The position numbers were made by a program, and so were the translations under genes. Below, piece by piece: positions 1 through 64,000 of a stretch of 64,000 nucleotides of DNA. Origin of the DNA: Amorphochlora amoebiformis (taxonomy: Eukaryota > Cercozoa > Chlorarachniophyceae); NCBI GenBank assembly GCA_054601695.1, contig BAAHQB010000304.1:1-64000 (forward strand), in the 5' to 3' direction. Below the pieces are notes generated by a model. The model was not told the origin of the DNA. It did no database searches and saw nothing but the letters and a program-made list of their open reading frames with translations. The stretch's first letter is position 1; every line of letters begins with the position of its first letter.

Positions 1-534
1 CCCTAACCCTAACCCTAACCCTAACCCTAACCCTAACCCTAACCCTAACCCTAACCCTAACCCTAACCCTAACCCTAACCCTAACCCTAACCCTAACCCT
101 AACCCTAACCCTAACCCTAACCCTAACCCTAACCCTAACCCTAACCCTAACCCTAACCCTAACCCTAACCCTAACCCTAACCCTAACCCTAACCCTAACC
201 CTAACCCTAACCCTAACCCTAACCCTAACCCTAACCCTAACCCTAACCCTAACCCTAACCCTAACCCTAACCCTAACCCTAACCCTAACCCTAACCCTAA
301 CCCTAACCCTAACCCTAACCCTAACCCTAACCCTAACCCTAACCCTAACCCTAACCCTAACCCTGAAACCCTAACCCTAACCCTAACCCTAACCCTAACC
401 CTAACCCTAACCCTAACCCTAACCCTAACCCTAACCCTAACCCTAACCCTAACCCTAACCCTAACCCTAACCCTAACCCTAACCCTAACCCTAACCCTAA
501 CCCTAACCCTAACCCTAACCCTAACCCTAACCCG
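1..534. repeat. Telomere, CCCTAA repeat array
   Basis: Near-perfect tandem CCCTAA (TTAGGG on the other strand) starts at base 1. The only break is one CCCTGAA unit near 361. C-rich strand at the 5' end is the orientation expected for a left chromosome end. The repeat is the TTAGGG type, not the TTTAGGG type of plants and dinoflagellates. Confidence 0.99.
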
Positions 535-1905
535 CCACCCTAACCCGACACCCTAACCCTAACCCTAACCCTAACCCTAACCCTAACCCTAACCCTAACC
601 CTAACCCTAACCCTAACCCGACACCCTAACCCTAACCCGACACCCTAACCCTAACCCTAACCCGACACCCTAACCCTAACCCTAACCCTAACCCTAACCC
701 TAACCCTAACCCTAACCCGACACCCTAACCCTAACCCCACACCCTAACCCTAACCCGACACCCTAACCCTAACCCTAACCCTAACCCGACACCCTAACCC
801 GACACCCTAACCCTAACCCTAACCCTAACCCTAACCCGACACCCTAACCCTAACCCTAACCCGACACCCTAACCCTAACCCGACACCCTAACCCGACACC
901 CTAACCCGACACCCTAACCCTAACCCTAACCCTAACCCTAACCCTAACCCGACACCCTAACCCTAACCCTAACCCTAACCCTAACCCGACACCCTAACCC
1001 TAACCCGACACCCTAACCCTAACCCGACACCCTAACCCTAACCCGACACCCTAACCCGACACCCTAACCCGACACCCTAACCCGACACCCTAACCCGACA
1101 CCCTAACCCGACACCCTAACCCGACACCCTAACCCGACACCCGACACCCTAACCCGACACCCTAACCCGACACCCTAACCCTAACCCGACACCCTAACCC
1201 TAACCCTAACCCTAACCCGACACCCTAACCCGACACCCTAACCCGACACCCTAACCCTAACCCGACACCCTAACCCTAACCCGACACCCTAACCCTAACC
1301 CGACACCCTAACCCGACACCCTAACCCTAACCCTAACCCTAACCCTAACCCGACACCCTAACCCTAACCCTAACCCGACACCCTAACCCTAACCCGACAC
1401 CCTAACCCTAACCCTAACCCGACACCCTAACCCTAACCCTAACCCGACACCCTAACCCTAACCCGACACCCTAACCCTAACCCGACACCCTAACCCTAAC
1501 CCTAACCCTAACCCTAACCCTAACCCTAACCCGACACCCTAACCCGACACCCTAACCCGACACCCTAACCCGACACCCTAACCCGACACCCTAACCCGAC
1601 ACCCTAACCCGACACCCTAACCCGACACCCTAACCCTAACCCGACACCCTAACTCTAGAACTAGCCTAACCCTAACCCGACACCCTAACCCTAACCCTAA
1701 CCCGACACTCTAACCCTAACCCTAACCCGACACCCTAACCGTAACCCGACACCCGACACCCTAACCCGACACCACACCCTAACCTGACACCCTAACCCGA
1801 CACCCTAACCCGACACCCTAACATGACACCCTAACCGGACACCCTAACCCGACACCCTAACCCGACACCCTAACCCGACACCCTAACCCTAACCCTAACC
1901 TAGTA
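535..1905. repeat. Telomere-variant repeat region (CCCTAA mixed with CCCGACA)
   Basis: The array continues but canonical units are interspersed with CCCGACA variants. Runs of the compound unit CCCTAACCCGACA dominate around 1040-1140 and 1530-1640. Other variants (CCCCACA, CCTGACA, CCGGACA, CATGACA) and the first non-repeat bases appear toward the inner edge, near 1655-1905. This is the usual proximal decay of a telomere array. Confidence 0.97.
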
Positions 1906-2837
1906 ACCCCAACCCTAATCCTAAAGGTTCAGCTACTAGAGCTACTAGAGCTAGGCAGGTTGGTTAAGAAGTCATCATTTTTTTAGAATTCGAAAGATCT
2001 TCTTGAATTTTTTAATAAATTTCTAGAATTTACGTAATTTCTAGTTCTTTGATGTGTAGTTGTTTTTGTTTTATTCAGAGGTAATCTTATTACTAGAATT
2101 AGTAAATCTACTAGATCTCAGGTTTTATACACCTTTAGAATACTAGACCTTTAGACACATCTAGACATGTAGCCTCTGGAGCTTGATGACATGTTTTAAT
2201 TATAGATAAATCATAATACATGTATGATGACTGCATTAATTAGCTTTAGATTAATATTAAATGCACCTCGTGGGATAATGACCATCACTGTATGCTACAG
2301 TTATTGTCTTGTTGGGACATGATTCCTCGGAGTTGCGATTGCGTGACCATGCGTCGAATTTTTGTCGCGTTGCGATTCTGATGTATTCATACACATTACA
2401 AATCATCGATGTAAATATGTAATTGCATTTAGTTGCAAGAGAATAGTATAGTATGGTGATTTGTAGTCGAGATGTTTGTATTGAACAACCTTGTTTGTGG
2501 CGACGATGCTGGGTAATCGATCTCTGATATCCTGCCAATTCTGATGCATCGATAAAAAGAATGTATAATTTGTTCTCTGTGTCTCTCTCTCTATGTTTGT
2601 GCGCGTGTATGTGAGTTTTTATTTGTCGATATATCACAAATCATGAGACACCAACATATAAGCATGAATCTGGTGTTTGGGCCCTGAGCGTAAGATTATC
2701 TGCATATCCTACATCAACATACCATCTGACAATTTACATTAACTTTCCCCTTATAGATAACGTTTTAGGTTCAGTTACAGGTTTCATTACATTCGTTATG
2801 GGTTACAGATTTCGTTCGGGATGGTTTTGGGATTGTC
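1906..2837. other. Subtelomeric spacer, no gene seen
   Basis: AT-rich unique sequence between the telomere array and the stop codon of the WD40-TPR gene. It is rich in CTAG and AGATCT words at 1930-2170. Open frames here have no splice context or family similarity. The minus-strand 3' untranslated region and polyadenylation site of the neighbouring gene should lie here, but no signal can be placed confidently. Confidence 0.6.
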
Positions 2838-12999
<10,162 letters not shown>

Positions 13000-13357
13000 G
13001 ATGTCCTGTCTCGGTCCTACAGACGGTGAAAGGCCATCGGCTTTTGGTGGGGTATCGCCGCTTACGTCTTACCCTCTAAGACTGCTTCCATACCCTATAA
13101 GCAATCTATAACAAAGGGTCTTAGCCGATTTAATGATATCGGACCGATTTTTGGCGATTTATTGATGTGTTCCGGTTTTTTATTAAAGGTCTCTTTGGAT
13201 CGATTGGTTTTCTTTTAATAACCGTGCGGCCAGTGGCGCCAGTCACTCGCGCAAGTCTCGCGGACACGTGCAACTAGGAGAAGCCGGGTCGCCTGACGAG
13301 ATACGCGCATTTCACACCACACACGCACACAACATCATCAACAACATACCCGAAGCG
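13000..13357. promoter_or_regulatory. Divergent intergenic region, putative two-way promoter
   Basis: 358 bp separate the start codons of the WD40-TPR gene (minus) and msrA (plus). It holds both 5' leaders. AT-rich words (TTTATTAAAG, CTTTTAATAAC) lie near 13180-13220 and CACACACGCACACAAC near 13317. No (TA)n or minisatellite is present, unlike the introns. No defined promoter element can be assigned. Confidence 0.5.
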
Positions 13358-22536
<9,179 letters not shown>

Positions 22537-23360
22537 CCCACGGCCAACCGATGAAATAATGCCGGAAGCGATGAAATAGTACCGAATGCCGACATGTGAG
22601 TTGATGATGATGAGAAAGCTGATCAAAGATAAGTAAGCTACAAACTGTTCCACACCGGATGAGATGGGTCGCAACATCGTGAGTTGCAGGCGCCAACCGG
22701 AACTCAAGTTACTGAAGCTGGGCTGATTGCAGAGCTTTAATCTACTAGATCTAGTTAATATTAGTGCACGGGCCATTGAACTAGTAGCTAAAGTTTGTTA
22801 ATCTATGCTGGCAAATACCAGTATAATACCGTGGTAAGATGCTTACTCTATATCTAGTATATGTAGATAAAATTAGCAACAAATTCAAGTTTCATGCCGG
22901 ATGCAAACTGGTTATTTGTCAAATGACACATTGAGGATGATGGATATTTCATTCATCAAGCTCATGAACGGTTCTCGGATATCGGATCACTGATCATCTA
23001 GATCATGGCCTAGTGCCGGGCAATGACTAGAATGAATTACTATGACTAGCTAGATATACTAGATGATAGATTCATACACTCTAAATTGCTTGGAGGGCCA
23101 TCGTAGTATATATACAATTTTATTGTAGGGTTGGGTTACCGCATTCATCTCTCTCTCATACAACAAATCAACACATGCTTCCAAGTCTCGTAACTTCACG
23201 AATTTTCATCACTCACAACGCCAGCTGCATAACAGTAATCATATACACGGATTTATGTGTAACTGTTGTACAGTACCAGAGTACAACGGTCGGATAATAG
23301 CGATTCATCGGACTGAGCCTGATCATGTTACAAGACGAACTTAAGACTCAACTGCTCAGG
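22537..23360. other. Intergenic spacer between convergent msrA and cyclin genes
   Basis: 824 bp, mostly unique. It is rich in CTAG, CTAGAT and ACTAGT words at 22735-23075. No convincing gene, RNA or terminator can be placed. The 3' untranslated regions of both convergent genes must lie here. Confidence 0.6.
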
Positions 23361-26259
<2,899 letters not shown>

Positions 26260-26628
26260 AAACACGACGATATTGAAGATCCACAATAGAAGAATCGGTC
26301 AGTGCGAGTGTCGTTTGTGGAGACGTGTGAGATTCGGCGGTTAGACCGCCCAGCACGCCGCCATTCCTTCCGAAAAGATGACGAGGAATTTACCAAACAT
26401 ATTTTCTCGGTCCTGAGGATTTCGTAACCTTTAACACTCTGTGACAGGTTTCAACAATACACAACAAGGGCAGACAATTATGCATAAAGGTCAATGGACA
26501 AGGAATGAATTCATTAGAGGTCAGAAATGCGAGCCCGAATTCCGGCTGATTCGCGAACTCCAAGTCTCCAACCGAAAGGAAGCGTCGGAATCCACAGGAC
26601 CAGGGCGCAGGCTTCAAAACCCAACACG
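26260..26628. promoter_or_regulatory. Divergent intergenic region, putative two-way promoter
   Basis: 369 bp separate the start codons of the cyclin (minus) and globin-like (plus) genes. The sequence is unique, with no (TA)n or minisatellite. It must contain both 5' leaders. No specific element is identified. Confidence 0.5.
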
Positions 26629-29896
<3,268 letters not shown>

Positions 29897-30670
29897 ACTT
29901 CTTGTACCCAAATCAACGATCCTGCAGATCGACAAGCACTGACAATTTAACCTTCAGATCCCGAGTGCATCATATATATGCTTTTGGAGAGGTCTTGAGA
30001 GGTCTTGAGATGTTAGAAACTTAGTATTTGCTCCTCCAGTGGCCTTGTCTTAAGCGTGGCCACAGTCTCCATCGCCGTCGAAGTCGATGTAACTTGAGGG
30101 TAGGTACGAGAGGATAAGAACTCAGTAGTAGATATATAATAGACCGCTACGTATACACCATACTGGCAAGTTAATTTAGGGTCAAAACTTCGGATGCATG
30201 CATGAGTCTTGGATATGATTCAATAATCCGATGACATGTAACGTATATATCATATCTTATTAATAATCGGATCATGATTTTTACTAGGCTAGTAGAAACT
30301 TTATATACATATACTTGAAAGGTGTATCATGGTATATATATTTTAATATGTTCAATCTTCAATATATCTTTATTCAAAGTATGCTACTGTGCTACATATA
30401 GTTAATGCACAGCTCTATTAATTACTATCCACACACATCTCACATGTGGCTCGTAGTACTAGGTGCAACGTTGTACAGTTGTAAATATGTATATACATGT
30501 GCAAAAATGTATCTTTGAGTTTATCATTATATATCGTATATAAATATTTACTAAGATTCGCAAGTATAAATGTACATATATATAGTATTAGAAGTGTAGG
30601 TATACTACGATGAATCATTGATGATACGTGTATATACTATATATATATATGTATAACGTGTTGTATATAT

Positions 30671-30722
<52 letters not shown>

Positions 30723-30998
30723 TTGGATGTGTATGTATACATGTATATCATACATTATAGTGTACATGTAAATGTACTAAAGGTGTCTAATCTAGCTAAC
30801 TCATCTATATCCGATATAAATGATATAGCTAGGTTAGAAACCTTTACACGTGTACATGTACCACTTTTGCTACACAATTGTAGCTCGAAGTCTTGAGTCG
30901 AAGACACGCGCCATCTAGATACGTAGCCTACACCTCTTTAGCATTTCATCCTATATACGCGTTGCCTAAGGCATAATACAATTTACTCTATGTCCTTT

Positions 30999-31040
<42 letters not shown>

Positions 31041-31092
31041 CATATATACATATATGGGTATATATATGTATTATATATATTATATATTATAT

Positions 31093-31144
<52 letters not shown>

Positions 31145-31297
31145 GATATTGCTATGATATATATTCACAAAGAAAACATATATATATATATATATATTTG
31201 TGTGTGTGTGGTGTGTGTTATGTACATGTATATACATATATAATTATACATACGCAGTACAGATAATAATTATGTAGTATAATATACATGTATATAC

Positions 31298-31356
<59 letters not shown>

Positions 31357-32053
31357 TATAATATTGTATAATATTATTTTGTTACATGATATATAATTCT
31401 ATAATTTCTATAATTATATAATAATATTATATAAATATATCTTTGAATCCAATTATTTATTTATACATGTGATGCATGTATGCGTACATATATCTGTATG
31501 GGTACACATATCTGTATGAGTACAGAGTAGCTCCAGAGTATCTGACACTCTGAGTACAATAATTGTATGTATACAGCTGTTTGAATATTACCCTACAAGT
31601 GTAAGATTTTGACTAAGTTTATTACTATGCATGTAAGTTTATTTCTATGCATGTACGCACAGAGTGAAATTGTGGTATCTTCCAGTAACATCGTGTAATT
31701 GTCGTAATCCTGACTCCAGAGCGACCCGGAATGTAGATTTTGCAATAGTACTTCAGAATCAGACTTGTTGCGGTGATTGCAAATTCTGGTGAATTATTAA
31801 ATTAAAACTAACTCTCAATTCTTGACGCCAACTTTTGATAACTATACAGTGTACTCGTATTCTAATTGAGTTCTCAGGATATGAATATGAGCCGGTAACT
31901 CAGCTCGGAACTCAGGCGGCGAAGTTCGGAACCCAAACGGACACGTGTGCGGGTCTATCCGAGAAAATTCGGGGAATCTCACAAGATCTCTTCTGATTCT
32001 GTGTCCACTGATCCAGAACCCTCCCGACACAGTCCAACCGTTGCACTGTCCAC
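29897..32053. other. Intergenic spacer, no gene seen
   Basis: AT-rich unique DNA with several short (TA)n tracts (30660-30720, 31005-31140, 31295-31352). It contains CTAG-rich words near 30290 and 30790-30830. Small open frames lack coding character. Ends of the globin transcript and the promoter of the coiled-coil gene are expected here. Confidence 0.6.
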
Positions 32054-32755
32054 ATGGAGGATGAATGGCTTGAGATATCTCTATGTACCAAGGCAGAGGC
32101 CAAGGGCAAAGCCAAGGTGGAGAATGTAGTTGAGAAATCCCCTGGGCTCGTTGTTCGAACCGAAGTCGAGGGAACCCAAAATAAAATGGGATCGGAGAAT
32201 ACGAACACCACAGAAGTGCCCACGCCGCGGTCCGTCGCAACTGCTTCGTCTATCTCTTCATCCTGGACTGCCGTGGATTCATGGACCCGTTCAGAAGACA
32301 AGACCGCCAACGGCAACGGCGGTGCGGGTCAGGAAGCAGGTCTGGATATTAAGGACACTCAGCGGAAGCTCGAAGAGGCCCGAGAGAAATCTCGCGAGCT
32401 GAAGGCTCAGTTGGAAGCCGCCCTTAAGGAGACGCGCAGAATCCGTGAGGAGCGTGACGAGAAGTATCAGGAGGTCCGCGACCTGACTATCGCCCTCGCC
32501 AACCAGAGGCGGGTTATGTCGGGCCGGATACGGATACTGGAGCTCCAGGCGGCAACCCGCCACGCGGGCGGCAAAAACTTTCCGGTCAAACGTATGGCGC
32601 TCGTTCGCAAGCTCAGGGCTACCCGCCAGCAAGGGGGTAAGGGGATGCTTGCGCCCGGTGCGATGAAGCTTACCAGGGGTCATCGCATGGACCATGCTAG
32701 GCGGGGGAGGTCACGGATGGACGCACGCAGACATGCAAGCGCACGTCGGGTGTGA
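32054..32755 (+). CDS. Unrecognised single-exon coiled-coil, basic C-terminus protein
   Basis: An uninterrupted ATG-to-TGA frame of 233 codons, unusual among neighbours that all have introns. Residues 1-95 are polar and Ser/Thr-rich. Residues 98-150 form a strongly predicted coiled coil with heptad-like charged helices (KDTQRKLEEAREKSRELKAQ, then KETRRIREERDEKYQEV). Residues 165-233 are rich in Arg, Lys, His and Gly (MDARRHASARRV at the end), suggesting nucleic-acid binding or disorder. GC content is much higher than in the flanks. No family is recognised. A long antisense frame overlaps but looks like a shadow. A downstream or upstream exon cannot be excluded. Confidence 0.65.
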   Translation: MEDEWLEISLCTKAEAKGKAKVENVVEKSPGLVVRTEVEGTQNKMGSENTNTTEVPTPRSVATASSISSSWTAVDSWTRSEDKTANGNGGAGQEAGLDIKDTQRKLEEAREKSRELKAQLEAALKETRRIREERDEKYQEVRDLTIALANQRRVMSGRIRILELQAATRHAGGKNFPVKRMALVRKLRATRQQGGKGMLAPGAMKLTRGHRMDHARRGRSRMDARRHASARRV

Positions 32756-33451
32756 AGGGGATAAAGGACCGTAACAAGTAGCCGGCCGGGATCACAACCA
32801 CCCAGCACTTAGACTTGAACACTTTGATAATTGCATTTGTAATTGTCCAGATTGTACAGATCGATCTCTTTCAGTGGTATCAATTTTTGCTAGCTCTTTA
32901 AGCCGTTGGCACCTGCAATTAATTATGATTATACTATGTTATGACATATGGACTATCTCGACTTCAATAGATATCTAGATATCGGTAACGTACGTATATC
33001 GTACGCGCAGACTCGTAGAACCAGAAGCAGCACAATTACGAATACTACCTCTCTAGTAGACTATCTAGACTATACCAGTCAATTACTAAAACTCGTTGCA
33101 CTAGATCTAGTAGCTGTTATACAAGGACGTGTAGATCTCCTAGATCTCGTACACTAGCTAGGTATATATACATCTAGGATCTACGTAGATCTCGACTAGA
33201 TCTAGCTACGGATCTTGCTAGTTGATCTGGACTTGCTGTTCATATTTCTAGTATTTAGAGATCTGGATCCAGCTTCTAGAGCTTACGATATGTATGCCGG
33301 AAAATTTCAATCGAGGACCGTAATACATAATCAAATAACCTAGATAATCGTGACGCTCAGACGCATACTCTAAACACTATGGGGGATCTAAAACCCTCGA
33401 TAATTTTCACTCCTATATATGTCCAGATGTCACTACTACTCGATGACCGAC
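32756..33451. other. Intergenic spacer rich in CTAG/AGATCT palindromes
   Basis: No gene is seen. Between about 32960 and 33260 the words CTAGATCT, TAGATCTAG, GATCTAG and CTACGTAGATC recur at very high density. The converging 3' ends of the coiled-coil and GT90 genes lie here. Confidence 0.6.
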
Positions 33452-44473
<11,022 letters not shown>

Positions 44474-44922
44474 TCCTCTCCGTAGAATGCCTAATACCAA
44501 CGTTAAATGCTCCTGACATTTTATTAACCTGCCACGTGTCACACATCGTTGTCACGACATGAAGTCCAGAGACGAACGTACGTGGCAATACAAGCACATA
44601 TCACCCTCTCGGATGTTGACATGTCTGTATGGATGTTGACATGTCTGTATGGATGTTGACATGTCTGTATGCATGTTGACATGTTTGTATGTATGTTGAC
44701 ATGTCTGTATGTATGTTGACATGTCTGTATGTATGTATGTTGACATGTCTGTATGTATGTTGACATGTCTGTATGTATGTATGTTGAGTCATTGTTGACA
44801 TGTCTGTGTGCATGTATGTTGACATGTCTGTATGGATGTTGACATGTCTGTATGTATGTTGACAGGTTTGTATGTTTACATGCTTGTGTGTTCACAGCTT
44901 TGTATCTTCACAAAGGCATAGC

Positions 44923-44959
<37 letters not shown>

Positions 44960-44984
44960 GTACATATATATTATAAATATATAA

Positions 44985-45020
<36 letters not shown>

Positions 45021-45089
45021 TATATATATATATATACATACATATATATATACATATATATATACATATATATTATAAATATACAATTA

Positions 45090-45158
<69 letters not shown>

Positions 45159-45455
45159 ACCCTAACCCCAACTCTCATCTGTCTCTCTCTTTTTCTTCCT
45201 GTCTATCTGCTCTCTCTCTCTCTCTCTCCTCTTTTTACTCGCTCATCTAAAACTCTAATCCTAATTCAAACGCTAACACTAGCCGTAACGCAACCAAAAC
45301 CAAACCTAAACCGTCGGCCTAATCCAGACTCTAAGCATAACCTGCTATATCCGAAGATTAGGCTTACTAGGCTACTCCATCCATCCCGGCATATATGTAT
45401 AATGTATATATGTTTACATATGTGTACATTTGAACATATACATATACATATATAC

Positions 45456-45488
<33 letters not shown>

Positions 45489-45494
45489 AATATA

Positions 45495-45534
<40 letters not shown>

Positions 45535-46598
45535 TATAATAGTATATAGCTGTGGCCCTCTCCATTTATCCAGATATTCATCATCAAATCTGCCGTTAAG
45601 ATATAGCTCTAAGAGGTGGTATTTAAAGTTTAGAGAGTGTCTGAGAGTATCCGTCTGCAAGATCAAGTAATATTACGACTACTTCGGTTCTGGATGTTCG
45701 ATCGGTGGAAGTACATTGTTCAATTCTAAAATCGACACGTGACGTCTTGCACCCACTACAATGCGGGACAATTCACTGTGATATTAATGCCATGTGTACT
45801 CTAAATCTGAGGCTTGCAATTATGCTCTTAGATTTTTATACACTTATAACGTGTTACATAGATTTATCTCTCAAACCGGGTTCACCAAGTCAATTATTGT
45901 GCTAACAAGAAAATCTGAGTAACTCATTGCCCTCGCAATTATCTCCGATTGTCAAGATTATCACAGCTCACCTTGCATGTGATAGTTACTAGCTGTTTTC
46001 AATATCGGATCCTTCCACTCTTTATTTGGGTGACACAGTGGATGGTCAGGCTATAGCGACCTTGTTTGGGCGTCTGTTTTCTGCGTGTATCTATCTCTAG
46101 ATCTTTCTCTCTCCCTCTCTTTCTTCGTCGGATGGGAATTTCACTGCGCGTGGTAATGATCCAACCCACGTGCTCCTCCATTCCCGGTCACCGGGATTTA
46201 GCCGTCTAACAGTCTAGCTCTTTTGAAAGAAATCTTTGGATCAAAATGCCTTAAGTTGACTTTGACAATGGGTGCGTCTCTTCACTCTCTTCGAGCCGTG
46301 TTAATAGTTTTAGATTGAATAATAAATTAAGTTAATATATTTTCGGCTTACGCTTTTTCATAAGCATATTTATTAAGGTTAATCTACCTTAAATTTATAT
46401 ATTTATGAAGGAAGCCCCTTTTGCTCTTGTATTGTGTGTACCCCAAGTTTTACGCAAATACCGGCATGCTCCGAGCCAATGGAGGCGGTACAATATCGAT
46501 TTAATTTTAGGTAATATTGACGAAATTAATACAGGATAAAGAGGTTCCAACTTCCGAGTTCCATTGCATTATTTGCATACTCCAAAAGTTACGCAGAT
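44474..46598. other. Divergent spacer between GT90 and giant secreted-protein genes
   Basis: 2.1 kb. It holds a 20-24 bp minisatellite (44605-44880), TA tracts (44925-45150, 45400-45540) and a short CT-rich tract (45180-45235). From 45560 to 46598 the sequence is unique with no clear gene. Weak minus-strand open stretches at 45541-45666 and 45999-46181 are not supported. Both promoters should lie here. Confidence 0.55.
44605..44880. repeat. TTGACATGTCTGTATG minisatellite upstream of the GT90 gene
   Basis: About 13 units of 20-24 bp with core GTTGACATGTCTGTATGTAT, starting about 130 bp upstream of the GT90 start codon, within its likely promoter or leader. Confidence 0.93.

Positions 46599-64000
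<17,402 letters not shown>

Noticed and set aside
13268-13357. Upstream extension of the msrA frame
   Set aside because: It has no ATG. The first in-frame ATG is 13358, directly followed by a signal-peptide-like sequence.
31912-32316. Antisense open frame of about 134 codons overlapping the coiled-coil gene
   Set aside because: It is a GC-driven shadow of the plus-strand gene, with no matching coding features.
45541-45666. Minus-strand stretch with coding-like composition (FKYHLLELYLNGRFDDEYLD)
   Set aside because: It has an acceptor-like start but no usable donor and no neighbours in phase. It could not be connected to the GT90 gene and is too short to call.
45999-46181. Minus-strand open frame starting MEEHVGW
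   Set aside because: Basic low-complexity sequence over a CT-rich stretch, with no splice context or similarity.

Overview
The window is the left end of a nuclear chromosome from a eukaryotic microbe. It opens with about 530 bp of CCCTAA telomere repeat, followed by about 1.4 kb of telomere-variant repeat. The genes behind it are dense in introns. A human-type TTAGGG telomere, a MsrA with a layered N-terminal targeting sequence, and a giant secreted protein with PTKYPT repeats suggest a protist alga such as a stramenopile or haptophyte. I cannot name the species, and the plastid inference is not proven.

Splicing the exons by hand (reading frame, splice phase and family motifs) gives seven protein genes. 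From the telomere inward they are: a WDTC1/DCAF-like WD40-TPR protein (minus, 15 exons, 2838-12999); a peptide-methionine sulfoxide reductase MsrA (plus, 10 exons, 13358-22536); a transcription-type cyclin (minus, 4 exons, 23361-26259); a truncated-globin-like protein (plus, 8 exons, 26629-29896); a single-exon basic coiled-coil protein (plus, 32054-32755); a GT90/CAP10-like secretory glycosyltransferase (minus, 14 exons, 33452-44473); and a giant modular secreted protein (plus, at least 20 exons, from 46599 past the window end). Splice phase is consistent across all 65 inferred introns. Donors are extremely relaxed beyond GT. Acceptors are almost always CAG or TAG, usually followed by G.

Most of the DNA is intron, and most intron DNA is tandem repeat. 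There are very long (TA)n tracts, other microsatellites including a 106-bp (CG)n, and minisatellites with units of about 20-115 bp. Many minisatellites sit directly on splice junctions, and their units carry copies of the adjacent exon end with its donor or acceptor. The clearest cases are msrA exon 3, msrA exon 4, WDTC1-like exons 8-10, globin exons 5-6, and GT90 exons 8 and 12. In the globin gene this has produced an in-frame 135-nt fused duplicate exon. This splice-junction-anchored repeat expansion is the most unusual signal in the window.

The genes do not form one pathway. Two divergent pairs share short gaps of 358 and 369 bp that probably act as two-way promoters: WDTC1-like/msrA and cyclin/globin. 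Larger intergenic spacers are rich in CTAG/GATC palindromic words and poorer in minisatellites than the introns. No rRNA, tRNA, CRISPR array or recognisable transposon was found.
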